This document shows positions 1 through 9,849 of a DNA stretch of 64,000 nucleotides, one piece after another (position 1 is the first letter of the stretch; the number at the start of each line of letters is the position of its first letter). Position numbers and translations under genes: made by a program. Location of the stretch: contig VIIQ02000571.1 of NCBI GenBank assembly GCA_007449985.2, forward strand, positions 496,001 to 560,000, read 5' to 3'. This DNA comes from Desmodesmus armatus (lineage: Eukaryota; Chlorophyta; Chlorophyceae; Sphaeropleales; Scenedesmaceae). Below the pieces are notes generated by a model, which ran no database searches, was not told where the DNA came from, and saw only the letters and a list, made by a program, of their open reading frames with translations.

Positions 1-612
1 TATGGCAGAACAGCAGCACCAGCAAGGGACACTGGCCTGCTGCTCAGCATGCAGGGCTGCTGCTGTATGCTGCACGTGCTGTTCAAGTTTGATGATGTCT
101 ATACTGTTTGTTTGCTCGCCCCACAGGCCTTGCTGCTCATCCGTGCAGCTGCGACGGCCATAGACACCACCCACCCTTGCCATCCAGCAGCATTCAACAC
201 ACACGCAGCAGCAAGGTGTCATGTGACGGAAATAGCGTCGTATGACAACAATGTTCCCCCAAGAAGCCAGCAGGGGCAGCCGCATGGCCTGAATTGCTGT
301 TGCTGTTGATCACCATCACAAAGATCGGTCGCTTCTGGCGCATGTTGTGGCGATACTAGCCAGCCAAAGGTCAGATTTGCTTGTTTGACATGTAATAAGT
401 ATGTTACACACTCAAACGTCACGGCAGAAGCCTGCTGTCACTGCCGAGGTGCTCGTAAAGTAAATGTCAGTAGGCACGTAATTGTATATCTAGAAAGATT
501 GGGTCTACTTCCTGCTTTCCAACGCACTAAAAACGGTCGCAAACGGGTCACCGGGCTCTGAGAAAAATGTGATTTTGTCACACAAAGGCCCGCCTCGATC
601 ACGCCATCATTG
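1..612. mobile_element. TIR element H, right part (cut by window edge)
   Basis: This stretch appears identical, base for base, to 60219-60830. The complete copy there starts with CAATGATGGCGTGATCG and ends with its reverse complement, so both are copies of one small DNA transposon without coding capacity. Here only the right end is inside the window; the terminal inverted repeat lies at about 596-612. Short open frames inside show no recognisable protein. Confidence 0.75.
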
Positions 613-633
613 TTATGGGGGTTTTGTACGGAC

Positions 634-1113
634 AGAATGAAGGTGTTACACAGGCTACGCACGCAACCAGGTTGCAGCTGAACCCAGCCACGGATGGACG
701 CAACCAGCACGGAAGGGGGCCCTTTGGACAAATCCCACCACCAAAAGCTTTGTACGGACAGGCCGCCTTCCCATGCTGGTTATGTCCCTGGTCCCTTCCG
801 TGGCTGCAGTCAGTTGCAGTGTACCTGCTTGCGCACAGGTGAACGTGCTAAACGAATTGCGCACTCCATTGACAGTTAGCAGTTTTTAGGAAGGGTGCTT
901 TGTGCGAGGTACCTTTTGCTCACGGAGCACCACAACTTCAGGACACGCAGCGAGCCCCCGACCCCACACCACTTCATGCCCAGCAATGCGCTCCACTGCC
1001 AGCCAGTGCAGAAAGGAAGGACCCTCATGCGGAGTGCGCAAGCCAGTTACACTGCAACAGACCTATCAAGGGCAGAGCAGGCGCCTCCGCTGCCCGGCAG
1101 CCAGTTTGCGGCC
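634..1113 (-). mobile_element. LINE-3-type 3' fragment with 3' end A
   Basis: Read on the minus strand, 1113-880 resembles the far C-terminal coding and 3' region of LINE-3 (compare 22740-22860). The segment 757-634 is the family A 3' end, with TGTAAC followed by the CATTC tail. Between them, about 757-850, lies an inverted copy of the A sequence, so 634-850 can fold on itself. No intact reading frame is present. Confidence 0.6.
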
Positions 1114-1140
1114 CTGGTTTCCTCAGTGGCCTGGGTGTTC

Positions 1141-1530
1141 TGATGATGATGATTTGTGTTACATTGGGGTCTGTCAATCCAAACCATAAGCTGCCGACCA
1201 GTGGCAACCGGGTTGATGATGATTTGTGTTACATTGGGGCCTGTCAATCCAGACCATAAGCTGCCGACCAGTGGCAACCGGGGACACCAATCCATTATCC
1301 CCCAAAAGTAACAAGGCGCCACCTATGACCTGCCTTTTTCAGCAAGTACCTGCGATACACACAGACATGCAAGCATGTGCAAGGCATCGAGCATGGAAAG
1401 ATGCGGCCTTGTGAAGCGCACATGAACATGGCAAGCATGACTCAGTGACAGGCTCTTGCTGTCCAGTGTGAGCATGTACAAGTAAGAGTGCAGCAAGGCT
1501 GTGCAAAATGCAAGCAAGACACTTACACAG
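1141..1530 (-). mobile_element. two adjacent 5'-truncated LINE-2 3' ends (family B)
   Basis: Two copies of the LINE-2 3' UTR lie head to tail on the minus strand. A short one is at 1141-1213 and a longer one at 1214-1530. Each ends with CAATGTAACACAA followed by ATC repeats, seen on the plus strand as GATGATGAT. The longer copy matches 12590-12911 closely. They carry no coding sequence. Confidence 0.8.
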
Positions 1531-1560
1531 CAGCAGCAGAAGCAGCAGCAGAAGCAGCAG

Positions 1561-1621
<61 letters not shown>

Positions 1622-1736
1622 AGAAGAAGAAGAAGAAGAAGAAGAAGAAGAAGAAGAAGAAGAAGAAGAAGAAGAAGAGAAGAAGAAGAAGAAGAAGATC
1701 TATCCATCTATCCATCTATCCATCTATCCATCCCCA
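1531..1736. repeat. three adjoining microsatellites: AGC, GAA, ATCC
   Basis: A run of AGC/CAG units with some GAA interruptions (about 1531-1617) passes directly into GAA/AGA units (about 1617-1698). These are followed by ATCC/ATCT units (about 1699-1736). Long homopolymer-like open frames across it are products of the repeat and are not genes. Confidence 0.95.
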
Positions 1737-2891
1737 CCGGCCGGAAGAACGGAGCCGGCGTCTGGCTGACGCGAATCGCCACTTTCGTGAACCTTACCAT
1801 CGTATATAACCTTATCTGACCAAGCACAGCCCTCCTGGGAGCCCACAGCGGGCCCTAGGCACGCACATCACCTACCGGACAGTTTCAAATTTTCTTCGTG
1901 CCTAGCGCGCCTTCGGGCGCGCCGTCTACGCAACAGGTTCCTTTCATGTAGCTCATAGGTTTAGGGGGCTAGCAGAGGCAGATGGCAGCTGTGCGAAGAG
2001 TTGACTTTTTGAACATCAGCAACAGCAGGGGTGCTGTCTTGATGCTTACACCCCCACCAGTGGACGCCACCATCAGAACCCATACCATTTGATCAGTAGG
2101 ACCAGCAAATGAGTGTTAGGGCACAGCAGCCCGGTCGGGAGAGTGGCTGCCCTTCAAGAGCAGGTGCATCAGCAGCACACCCCTATGAGGCGCACTGGGG
2201 AGTGGGCTACACTGCATCCTCGCTACTTGCACCCACAGTAGGCCCTGCGAATGTCTCCACCGGCATGGTAATGCTTTGCCCTGCACAGCACAGCTTGTGG
2301 CAACAGCTGGTCAACCTGCATGTGCAGCCTAGCCAACTGCACCTGATCAGCAGATGGTCTCCATTCCACAGCAGGTGGTCTTCCTACCCACTGGCCCCAA
2401 CGAGACAGCCCTATGACAGAGTTCAGTCCCCAGCTGCAGCGACTGCCAGCAACAGCTCGACAGCAGCCCACCAGCAGCCTCTGCCTGACCATGCTCCAGC
2501 CCTCATGGTGTCGAGTGATCAGATGGCAGCCGCTCGGCCGATCCTGTGACCTCTAATCCCTCACCCTGTGCTGTGTGCTGCGCTGCTTGGTGTACAGAGT
2601 GTCTACCTGTGCAGCCTTGCCAACTGCACCAATCCCAGCTGACAGACTCTGCAGATGGTCCCCCAGAGACGTACATGCGACAGTGTGCACAGCCCCCAAC
2701 TGCAGCAACAGCCAGCAGCAGCCTAACAGCAGCCACCCAGCAGTCCTCTGCACTTCCATGCTGCAGCCTTGGTATGGTGTGGGTGTTCAGAAGTCAGCCG
2801 CCTGGCCGATCCTGTGACCTCTAACTCCTCACCCCATGCTGTGTGCCCCGCCGCGTGGTGTGCAGAATGACTGCGGTAGCCCCTAGCCCCC
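1737..2891 (+). other. probable 5' region of LINE-1
   Basis: This non-coding stretch lies directly upstream of the LINE-1 reading frame. It has a perfect 7-bp hairpin with a TTCG loop at 1905-1922 (stem GCGCGCC/GGCGCGC). The exact 5' end of the element was not found. Open frames at 2109-2549 and 2546-2824 are cysteine- and alanine-rich without recognisable domains and follow the repeat described next. Confidence 0.45.
2288..2824 (+). repeat. two imperfect tandem units of about 270-290 bp upstream of LINE-1
   Basis: GATCCTGTGACCTCTAA occurs at 2540 and 2808, and GTGCAGCCTNGCCAACTGCACC at 2322 and 2609. The sequence between them is similar, so the region is a diverged two-copy tandem repeat. 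Tandem monomers in 5' UTRs are known from other LINEs, where they act as promoters; that role here is inference. Confidence 0.55.
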
Positions 2892-2897
2892 TTGCCT

Positions 2898-3083
2898 ATG
2901 AGCCCCATGTTCCTAACTTCAGGACCACAGGACAATGCAGACGCCATGCCAAGCAGCGCAGGGCAGCAGGGCCACAGGGACCCAGGCTGCCCAGCGTGCG
3001 GCTGGCCTGCGGTCCTGTGGCCCTGCCCCGGCTGCTCCCACGTACTATGTGCTTATCAATGGCCAGCGCCGGACAATCACTGA
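2898..3083 (+). pseudogene. cysteine-rich N-terminal extension of the LINE-1 ORF, ended by TGA
   Basis: The frame of the LINE-1 polyprotein is open upstream to an ATG at 2898 and is interrupted only by TGA at 3081-3083. The translated part has paired cysteines (CPACGW, CPGCSHVLC). Just after the stop the same frame continues with HCPPCPDY and HCDG, which together look like a zinc-binding module. The main ORF has no convincing ATG before 3183. The simplest reading is that the original protein began near 2898 and this copy has a nonsense mutation. Confidence 0.5.
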
Positions 3084-6000
3084 CCCACAATTTGGTGTTG
3101 GCCCCTCCACTGCCCCCCTTGCCCTGATTATGCCTCATATGTCTTCGTGCAGGGCGGGTGGCAACGTGTACACTGCGATGGCATGCCTAGACCTACAAAC
3201 ACTTTACAGACGCCCGCCCCAACCCCCGGTGCTGCCATGCGTGCTCCGTCTGCCCCTCTGGCCCCCCGTCCTGCCCCCCTCGCTCCCCGGCCTGCCCCTC
3301 TTGCCCCCCGTGCCCGTGCTGCTGCCCCTGCAGGAAGTAATCTGCACAGGCCCGCCCACAGCGGCCCCACCTACGGCCTCTATGCTGTCATCTTCGGCGT
3401 GAGAAGTGAGATGGTCATCGACCATGATGGCACACAATTCCGGATGCTGCTGGCGAATGCTGGAAGACAGGTGAACAACATGCACTCTGGGCTCACTACT
3501 GCTCTGGCTGCCCTTGCTATGGGTCGGACACAGTGGCTGGGCAACACTGCTGAGCGGGACACCACCTCTGCCACCAGGGTGCGTCTGGCTGGTATTCCAG
3601 CAGCATACCAACAGGCCCTGAAGAGTAACAGGGATGCAGTAGCTCACACCCTTCGAGCTGTCCTAGGCTGGCGTGTAGTGCTGTGTGAGGACGGGCATAC
3701 CCTACCCAAACAAACCACACCACCAGCTGAAACTAACCGCTTTGCTGCCCTTACTGACCTGGATGAAATGGCTACCCCCTCAACTGCTGACAGCACACTG
3801 CCCACACAGTCGCAACAGCTGGCTACTCCGCCACCTCGCTCCAGCGACCCCGTAACACTACAGGGCATGCCTAAGCGCAGTGTTGTAGTCATGCTGAAAT
3901 CTGGCCGGAACAAGCACTGGGGAGTGGCCCTCCCTGCTGTAGGGGAGGACGCTGCTGCCGCATACACTGTCAGCTTTTTAACTACATGTACACTCCCATC
4001 TAGCATGACTGTGCAAGAAGTGTGTGAGAGCATGGCACACAGCTGGTGGGAGGTCCCCAAAACACATCACAGACCACTGCTCCAACATGGCAAGCACCTG
4101 GCACCAGAGGCAGCAACGCAGACAACCCCTCAGCGACTGCCTCAGAGAATCCCTGATAACACCGTGGTGCGCAAGAGGTTCCCTGGCCATGGCACATGCT
4201 ATGGTGTCATCAGCCTAGACCCCCGTGAGAGCCTGCCATACAACTACAGGGTGTGCTACACTGATGATGACACTGAGCTGATGAGCGTCACAGAGGCGCT
4301 GCGCCATGTTCTGCCTGCAAATGCTCGTATCCCCTCTAACCTCCGTGATAAATTGATTGCCCTTGGAGCCCCCCTTGCCCCCTCCGATGCAGGCCGAACA
4401 CCGGAAAGCCAGGACCAAGACCAACAATCCCAACCTGCCACCACCCCTCGCCAACCCAACCCCACTAACCCAACACAACGAGCAGCCCGAGCAGATGCAC
4501 GTAGGCGCCGCAGGCATGCTGCTGGTTTGGTGCGAGCGGCTAACACAGCATGGACACAGGGCGGGGTAAACATGGGACATGTCAATGCATGTGGCCTTAG
4601 CGCAATTACAACAGTGGAAGTGGAAGCCATCATCCGCCACCTCGACCTTGACGTCCTTGGGATGACAGAAACATGGGAGGGGAAATGCAAGCCACATGAC
4701 ATCTCTGGCTACACATTCATCAGCAAGCCCAGACAGGACCAACAAGGTGGGGGGGTAGGTTTCTATGTTTCCCGTATGCTGGGACCTGTCACTAAGACAC
4801 ACTTTGACACTGCTGTCCCTGAAAGTATTTGGCTAGAGATTGACAGCCACCGCCGGAGGGAACGTCCCTTGTTTGTTGGCTGTGTGTACCTGCCCCCCAG
4901 TGCCTTGGATACTGTCGCTGCTGCCACTGAGTCCTACAACCAACTTGCCGCAGATGTGGAGCGTTTTAAGCAGTGCGGTGAGGTTGTGATCATGGGAGAC
5001 CTGAACAGCCGAGTGGGCTCTGCTTCTGAAGACAACCAGCACATTGGCCGATGGGGGGAGACCGTGACCAACCCTGCAGGCCTTGCTCTCATTGACTTCT
5101 TGCGCAGTGCTGGCCTGTACACTCTCAACAATCGCATGTCCTGCCTTGTCTCTGGCACACACCAGCCCGCCTACACACGTGTTCGCCCTGCTGCGCCAGG
5201 TCAACCCGATGACAGTGCCCAGCGCTCCATCATTGATTATGTGCTGATGCCACCTAAGTATGTGCTGACTGAGCCGCATCAAGTGCGCCCCCGTTGCACC
5301 CTGCAGGTTGAGACCCAACACAAGCTCTCCACATCTGACCACTTCCCCGTTTGGTTCACTCTGCCACACCCTGTCCACAGGTCCCCGCCCCCTACTTTTT
5401 GGCAGCCCAAACCCAACACTTATAAGCTAACTCTCCCCAAGACTGCCCTTACACAGGAGGACTGGGAGCAACGCGAGGCCTACCCTAAGGCGCTGGAAGA
5501 GCATTTTGAGGACTTTCCTGAATTGCTCACTAAGCTGAAAGATGATGTTGCTGCAGGCACTATGCAACCCTCAACAGCATGTGAGAAAGCTAAGGCCCTC
5601 ATCTGCGAACGCATTAATGCAGCGGTTGATGCAACCATCGGCTTTGGGAGACCCCGCCGTCACCCCTCTTCCCGCGTACCCATTGTCAGAACACGCGCAG
5701 TTAAGGACGCGGTTAAGGATCGCGACATGGCTGCAGCCGACCTGCTTGAAATTAGCACCACCGACCCGCTGAACACTGCTGCAATCGCGACTGCACAGGT
5801 ACAGGTCAAGGAGGCGCAGGCCTCCCTCAAAGCCACAGTAACAGAAGCACGTCAGCGCCATACTGACCGCCTAATTGCTGAAGTCGATAGCTGCAGGCGA
5901 GGAAACGATGGAAAAGGGATGTGGAAAGCTCTTAAAGCCCTGGGAGGGTCACGCGACAGCACCCGGACAGGACCAGCAGCGCTGCGCAATCCTAACGGAG

Positions 6001-8300
6001 CCGGCCTAGTCACAGACGCACAAGGCATCTGCGAGATTCTAGCCAATCATTATGAGCAGGTGTCCTCTACCTCCACCCACTACCGCAACGATGACTTTGA
6101 TGCTCAGCACCGTGCCACAATAGAGGCGCAGGTTAAGGAACACTTGGAACAAACTTCCTTCACAGAAGAAGGCCCAGCTGGCCTCTCACAACCCATTGCC
6201 GAGGAAGAAGTACAAGCACAGTGCCACAGACTGAACAACAACAAAGCTCCTAGCCCTCTGGACAACATCCAGAATGAGCTGCTGAAGTATGGCGGCAATG
6301 CCCTGACTCCCCACCTTACAAGCTTCTTCCAGATGCAATTTGAGTATGAAATGAAAGCCAAAACATGTGGGGTGATCACCCCCATTTACAAAAAGGGAGA
6401 CCCCATTGAAGCCAAAAACTACCGCCCTATCACCCTGGGATCTGCCATTGACAAGCTGTACAATCTGGTGATCAATGGGCGCATCATGACTTTTTTGGAA
6501 GATAACGACAAGCTGCATGACGGCCAGCAGGGTTTCCGCCCTGGCAGAAGCTCGGTAGATAACATCTACATGCTGAAAACATGCCTGGATGCACGATGCC
6601 AACAGAAGCTTGATACATACCTGTTGTTTGTAGACATTGAAAAGGCCTATGACACTGTGTGGAGAGCTGGGCTTCTCTGGCACTTATGGCAAAAAGGCAT
6701 TACTGGGAAAATGTTCCGCGTCCTTGCTAACATGGTGGATAACACACCCACCAAGATCATGTACAACGGAGCGTTCTCGCGCGTAATGCACCCTGACATG
6801 GGCTGGGAACAGGGAGACACCCTGGCAACCACCATGTTCAACGTATACATTGATAGCGTCTTGCACCAGGTATGGGAGGAACACGAGGGAATCCCTGTCC
6901 CTGTGCGCTCTGGCGAAACAGCTGCAAAACTGACTGCTCTTTTGTATGCTGATGATCTGGCTGGGGTGACATCCACCCCTGAAGCAATGCAACGGCTGGT
7001 GGACAGTACACGAGCAGCACTGACAAAATGGCAGCTTCGCGCAAGTGTCAACCCCACTGACACATCTAAAACTGCCATCATGAAGGTACTAGGTGGCTGT
7101 GCAAGTGCCCGCCGCAGTGCTGCTGCAGCTACACGGATGGACAGCTCTGCTCAGACATACAAGTGGGGAGACATCACCATCCCACAAGTCACCAGCTACA
7201 AATATCTAGGGGTTACCATCAACAATACCAACACTTGGGATGACCACTTTGAAGCTCGCATGAAGTCAGGCACAAAGGCAGCAGCAGCCCAACGTAAAGT
7301 ACTCACACAAGTGCGGCTCCCTGCCCACTTGCGCAAACTGACACTAACCACTATTGTGCAACCAGTGGTCACCTATGCTGCCCAGGTGTGGGCCCAACCC
7401 ATCCAATCTTTGCGCAAAAAGCTTGACTCCTGGCAGATGGGTTTGACCACACGTGCTTTCCATTGCCCTGCAAACACCTCCCACATCTGCCTGCAACAAG
7501 AGCTGGGTTTGTTTCCTCTGCATGTAACATGCGACACACTTGTCATTAGGTACTGGCATCATCTAGAAAACACACCCACTGACCGACTACTGTACAAGAT
7601 CCACACTGCATGGAGTGGCAAGTACCACCCTTGGGGTCAGAACATGCAGCGACTACTGACTGAGTACAACATTGACACTAGCACCCCTAAAGAAGTCAGT
7701 AAGGCAAATTTCAAGGGACATGTTGAAGCACGTGCAATCAACTATCTTAGGTCTTATTGGACACAGCCCCCCCGCAACCTAGGAGGTTCTGTGCACTCCA
7801 GGTACATGGCAGACATTGGCATTGGAGAGCTCACACCTAGGCGGCCCAAACTCCGCACATATCTGCACACTCTAACCACCACTCCCCACCTGGAATCATG
7901 TAGAGCTGCTTCACTGTTCATGCACTTCCGCCTTGAAACCCTCCCACTCAATGCCTTCCATAGCCATACAAGACACAGGGAGACAGCTGCTGCACGCAAT
8001 GCAAGGCAACTCTGCCCATCCTGTAAACAACATGCTGAAACACCCACTCACTTCCTGTTGGAGTGCCCTGCCTACTCTATCCCCCGCAGCATGCCACATA
8101 TTGCAGACTGTATTGCAGATGCCCAAGCCAGCCCCACACAGGCCCCATGGCGCCAACTGCTCAACCAGCCTTTGATGGCCAACTACATCCTCCGCGCTTG
8201 GGACATTAGAAGAGCCGCCCTTGCAGGGCGCGAGGCCAATGGAGGAAGCTCTATGGCGTTAACACCTGGGCCTGCAGCTGATATCACTGGAGAGCAGTAA
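3084..8300 (+). CDS. LINE-1 polyprotein: AP endonuclease, reverse transcriptase, zinc knuckle
   Basis: A single open frame of about 1,740 codons encodes a non-LTR retrotransposon protein that nicks target DNA and copies its RNA at the nick. Residues are numbered from codon 3147. The first 470 have no recognised domain apart from basic, proline-rich parts. An apurinic-type endonuclease follows at about 472-760, with GDLNSR near 618 and SDHFPVWF near 730. The reverse transcriptase spans about 1075-1400: YRPITL, FVDIEKAYDTV with D1163, GWEQGDTLATTMFN, and YADD at 1267-1270. Near the C-terminus is a CX2CX8HX4C knuckle (C1623, C1626, H1635, C1640). The domain order fits APE-type LINEs of the L1/jockey kind; I do not assign a clade. 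The frame is intact from 3084 to the stop, so this may be a recent insertion apart from the upstream TGA. Confidence 0.93.
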   Translation, partial: PTIWCWPLHCPPCPDYASYVFVQGGWQRVHCDGMPRPTNTLQTPAPTPGAAMRAPSAPLAPRPAPLAPRPAPLAPRARAAAPAGSNLHRPAHSGPTYGLYAVIFGVRSEMVIDHDGTQFRMLLANAGRQVNNMHSGLTTALAALAMGRTQWLGNTAERDTTSATRVRLAGIPAAYQQALKSNRDAVAHTLRAVLGWRVVLCEDGHTLPKQTTPPAETNRFAALTDLDEMATPSTADSTLPTQSQQLATPPPRSSDPVTLQGMPKRSVVVMLKSGRNKHWGVALPAVGEDAAAAYTVSFLTTCTLPSSMTVQEVCESMAHSWWEVPKTHHRPLLQHGKHLAPEAATQTTPQRLPQRIPDNTVVRKRFPGHGTCYGVISLDPRESLPYNYRVCYTDDDTELMSVTEALRHVLPANARIPSNLRDKLIALGAPLAPSDAGRTPESQDQDQQSQPATTPRQPNPTNPTQRAARADARRRRRHAAGLVRAANTAWTQGGVNMGHVNACGLSAITTVEVEAIIRHLDLDVLGMTETWEGKCKPHDISGYTFISKPRQDQQGGGVGFYVSRMLGPVTKTHFDTAVPESIWLEIDSHRRRERPLFVGCVYLPPSALDTVAAATESYNQLAADVERFKQCGEVVIMGDLNSRVGSASEDNQHIGRWGETVTNPAGLALIDFLRSAGLYTLNNRMSCLVSGTHQPAYTRVRPAAPGQPDDSAQRSIIDYVLMPPKYVLTEPHQVRPRCTLQVETQHKLSTSDHFPVWFTLPHPVHRSPPPTFWQPKPNTYKLTLPKTALTQEDWEQREAYPKALEEHFEDFPELLTKLKDDVAAGTMQPSTACEKAKALICERINAAVDATIGFGRPRRHPSSRVPIVRTRAVKDAVKDRDMAAADLLEISTTDPLNTAAIATAQVQVKEAQASLKATVTEARQRHTDRLIAEVDSCRRGNDGKGMWKALKALGGSRDSTRTGPAALRNPNGAGLVTDAQGICEILANHYEQVSSTSTHYRNDDFDAQHRATIEAQVKEHLEQTSFTEEGPAGLSQPIAEEEVQAQCHRLNNNKAPSPLDNIQNELLKYGGNALTPHLTSFFQMQFEYEMKAKTCGVITPIYKKGDPIEAKNYRPITLGSAIDKLYNLVINGRIMTFLEDNDKLHDGQQGFRPGRSSVDNIYMLKTCLDARCQQKLDTYLLFVDIEKAYDTVWRAGLLWHLWQKGITGKMFRVLANMVDNTPTKIMYNGAFSRVMHPDMGWEQGDTLATTMFNVYIDSVLHQVWEEHEGIPVPVRSGETAAKLTALLYADDLAGVTSTPEAMQRLVDSTRAALTKWQLRASVNPTDTSKTAIMKVLGGCASARRSAAAATRMDSSAQTYKWGDITIPQVTSYKYLGVTINNTNTWDDHFEARMKSGTKAAAAQRKVLTQVRLPAHLRKLTLTTIVQPVVTYAAQVWAQPIQSLRKKLDSWQMGLTTRAFHCPANTSHICLQQELGLFPLHVTCDTLVIRYWHHLENTPTDRLLYKIHTAWSGKYHPWGQNMQRLLTEYNIDTSTPKEVSKANFKGHVEARAINYLRSYWTQPPRNLGGSVHSRYMADIGIGELTPRRPKLRTYLHTLTTTPHLESCRAASLFMHFRLETLPLNAFHSHTRHRETAAARNARQLCPSCKQHAETPTHFLLECPAYSIPRSMPHIADCIADAQASPTQAPWRQLLNQPLMANYILRAWDIRRAALAGREANGGSSMALTPGPAADITGEQ

Positions 8301-8692
8301 CAGTCCTTTGCAGCAGCAGCAGCAGTGGAGCGTTGACGGCAGTTGACTGATTTGACAGCTTTGTGTTTTTGTATCGAGAGCCGTCTAGTGCCGAGCCTCC
8401 GAATTGGTCCAGCCCAAAGTCACATTGCCACAAAGGGTTTTTTATATTCCTCCACGGAGGTTTTTGCCCGGCATCCATTCGGAGGGTTGTCCATCTCGTG
8501 CACTTAGATAGTACGCTTGGGGATTTTTGGGTTGGTTTTCATCCTCACAAAAGCGTCAGGCTTCTCTGTTTTGATCCTCAGTATGTTGTTCCTTCTGGGT
8601 TGTTGTGCTATCTCCGTGATATCAGTGAATGGCTGGCATGAGCTCTTGAGTTTCATAGCTACAGGTGTAACTTTGATTTGATTGATTTGAAG
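8301..8692 (+). other. LINE-1 3' UTR and tail (3' end G)
   Basis: The untranslated 3' end finishes with CAGGTGTAACTTTGATTTGA and a short TTGAT-type repeat. TGTAA lies a few bases before the tail. The last 55 bases recur as 5'-truncated insertions at 9066-9117 (plus strand) and 39600-39682 (minus strand), which fixes this as the true 3' end of the family. Confidence 0.85.
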
Positions 8693-8775
8693 AAGAAGAA
8701 GAAGAAGAAGAAGAAGAAGAAGAAGAAGAAGAAGAAGAAGAAGAAGAAGAAGAAGAAGAAGAAGAAGAAGAAGGG
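8693..8775. repeat. GAA microsatellite, the expanded tail of element C
   Basis: About 27 GAA units run uninterrupted. On the minus strand this is the TTC tail that follows CCCTGTAACCC at the 3' end of family C. Other C copies have only 3-6 units, so this tail has expanded. It abuts the LINE-1 tail, giving a tail-to-tail junction of opposite-strand elements. Confidence 0.9.
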
Positions 8776-9065
8776 TTACAGGGCGACACACGCAGCTACG
8801 CTGCAACGACACCCAGCATCGGAAGGGAACCAAAGTCCTTTGCATGACCTACAAGGACGGGAACAGACAGCACGGAAAGGAGAGAACCCGCCACCATAGA
8901 TGTCTGCAAAGGAGACTGTCTGAAAGGAGGGGACCACAGGCAAGGCTTCAACCCCACAAAGCCAGCCACACAGACAAGAGGGCTTCCACCAGTACCAAGC
9001 CGAACACACACCCCCATGCCCCCGGGGCGACCACTTCGAACACAATGTGGAAGAAAGGCTCCAGG

Positions 9066-9117
9066 CATGAGCTCTTGAGTTTCATAGCTACAGGTGTAAC
9101 TTTGATTTGATTTGAGC
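9066..9117 (+). mobile_element. 52-bp LINE-1 3'-end insertion inside element C0
   Basis: Other C copies read CTCCAGCTGTGCTGCG. Here that sequence is split after CTCCAG by about 52 bp identical to the LINE-1 3' end (ATGAGCTCTTGAG through TGTAACTTTGATTTGATT). It is an extremely 5'-truncated insertion, with at most a 2-bp duplication visible. Confidence 0.85.
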
Positions 9118-9849
9118 TGTGCTGCGATACACACCCCCAAGACAGGTGCCCGGGGTGTCAGAGCGACACCTGTGTATACCGGGCTGCCCCAAGTCAGCAC
9201 GCCCAAGCACCTGCACCGTTCACAGGCCAGCAACACTGCCCCCTACAACCAGGCCCAAGGCCACTGCATGGCCCTTGCCTGTGTTCTGCTGCCACTGTTG
9301 CTGCACACCAGCACCTGCCTGCTGACTCAGCGGACTGCTGCTGATCCAGCCCAAGCTGCTGCTGCTGCTGCTGCTGCTGCTGTAAACGCGACAAAACCAC
9401 GGCACAGTGAAGATAATCAACACTGCGCGTGATGCTGCACGCCAGCTGCTGCTCAAGCTCCAGCTCCAGCTCTCCAGCTACTGCTGTCAACTGCCACTGC
9501 CCCACCGGTCCGACAGCCCACTGTGCTGGCCAAACGCTGGTCCGAAACAGCCACAACACAAACACAGAAACCAGCAAAAACAAGGGACGATACAACAACC
9601 CCAGCGCGCGGCCTACGTGAAAGACCCACGTCAGCACATCGCGATGGCTGAGCTCAGCCCGTGCTGCACAGGCTGCCTCCTGATCCGCGGCACAGACACA
9701 AGAGGAATAACTACTGACTATAATAGGGGCGAAACACACCAGCGAGGCTGGGCTGGGACAGCCCCTGGCACATGTTGCAGTGCCGTGCTGATGCGAGGCA
9801 GTTTTACGGCATGCCCAGGCCAAGGTTCTCAAGAGCAGCGAACCACCAT

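Larger units (their letters stand above)
8693..9833 (-). mobile_element. element C, full-length copy C0
   Basis: On the minus strand this copy runs from GGCCTGGGCATGCCGTAAAA (near 9830) to CCCTGTAACCC plus the TTC tail. It matches C2 (28444-29449) along its length and shares the same 5' end, as does the diverged copy ending near 37258. A fixed 5' end suggests a defined non-autonomous element of about 1 kb. Its first codons (PWACRKTA) resemble a C-terminal part of LINE-3 (RPWAWRKTA, near 24040), so it may descend from a LINE. There is no reverse transcriptase. Confidence 0.75.

Noticed and set aside
1323..1819. Open frames of poly-Ala, poly-Gln, poly-Ser, poly-Leu and poly-Glu
   Set aside because: They are translations of the AGC and GAA microsatellites in all frames and lack any other protein-like sequence.
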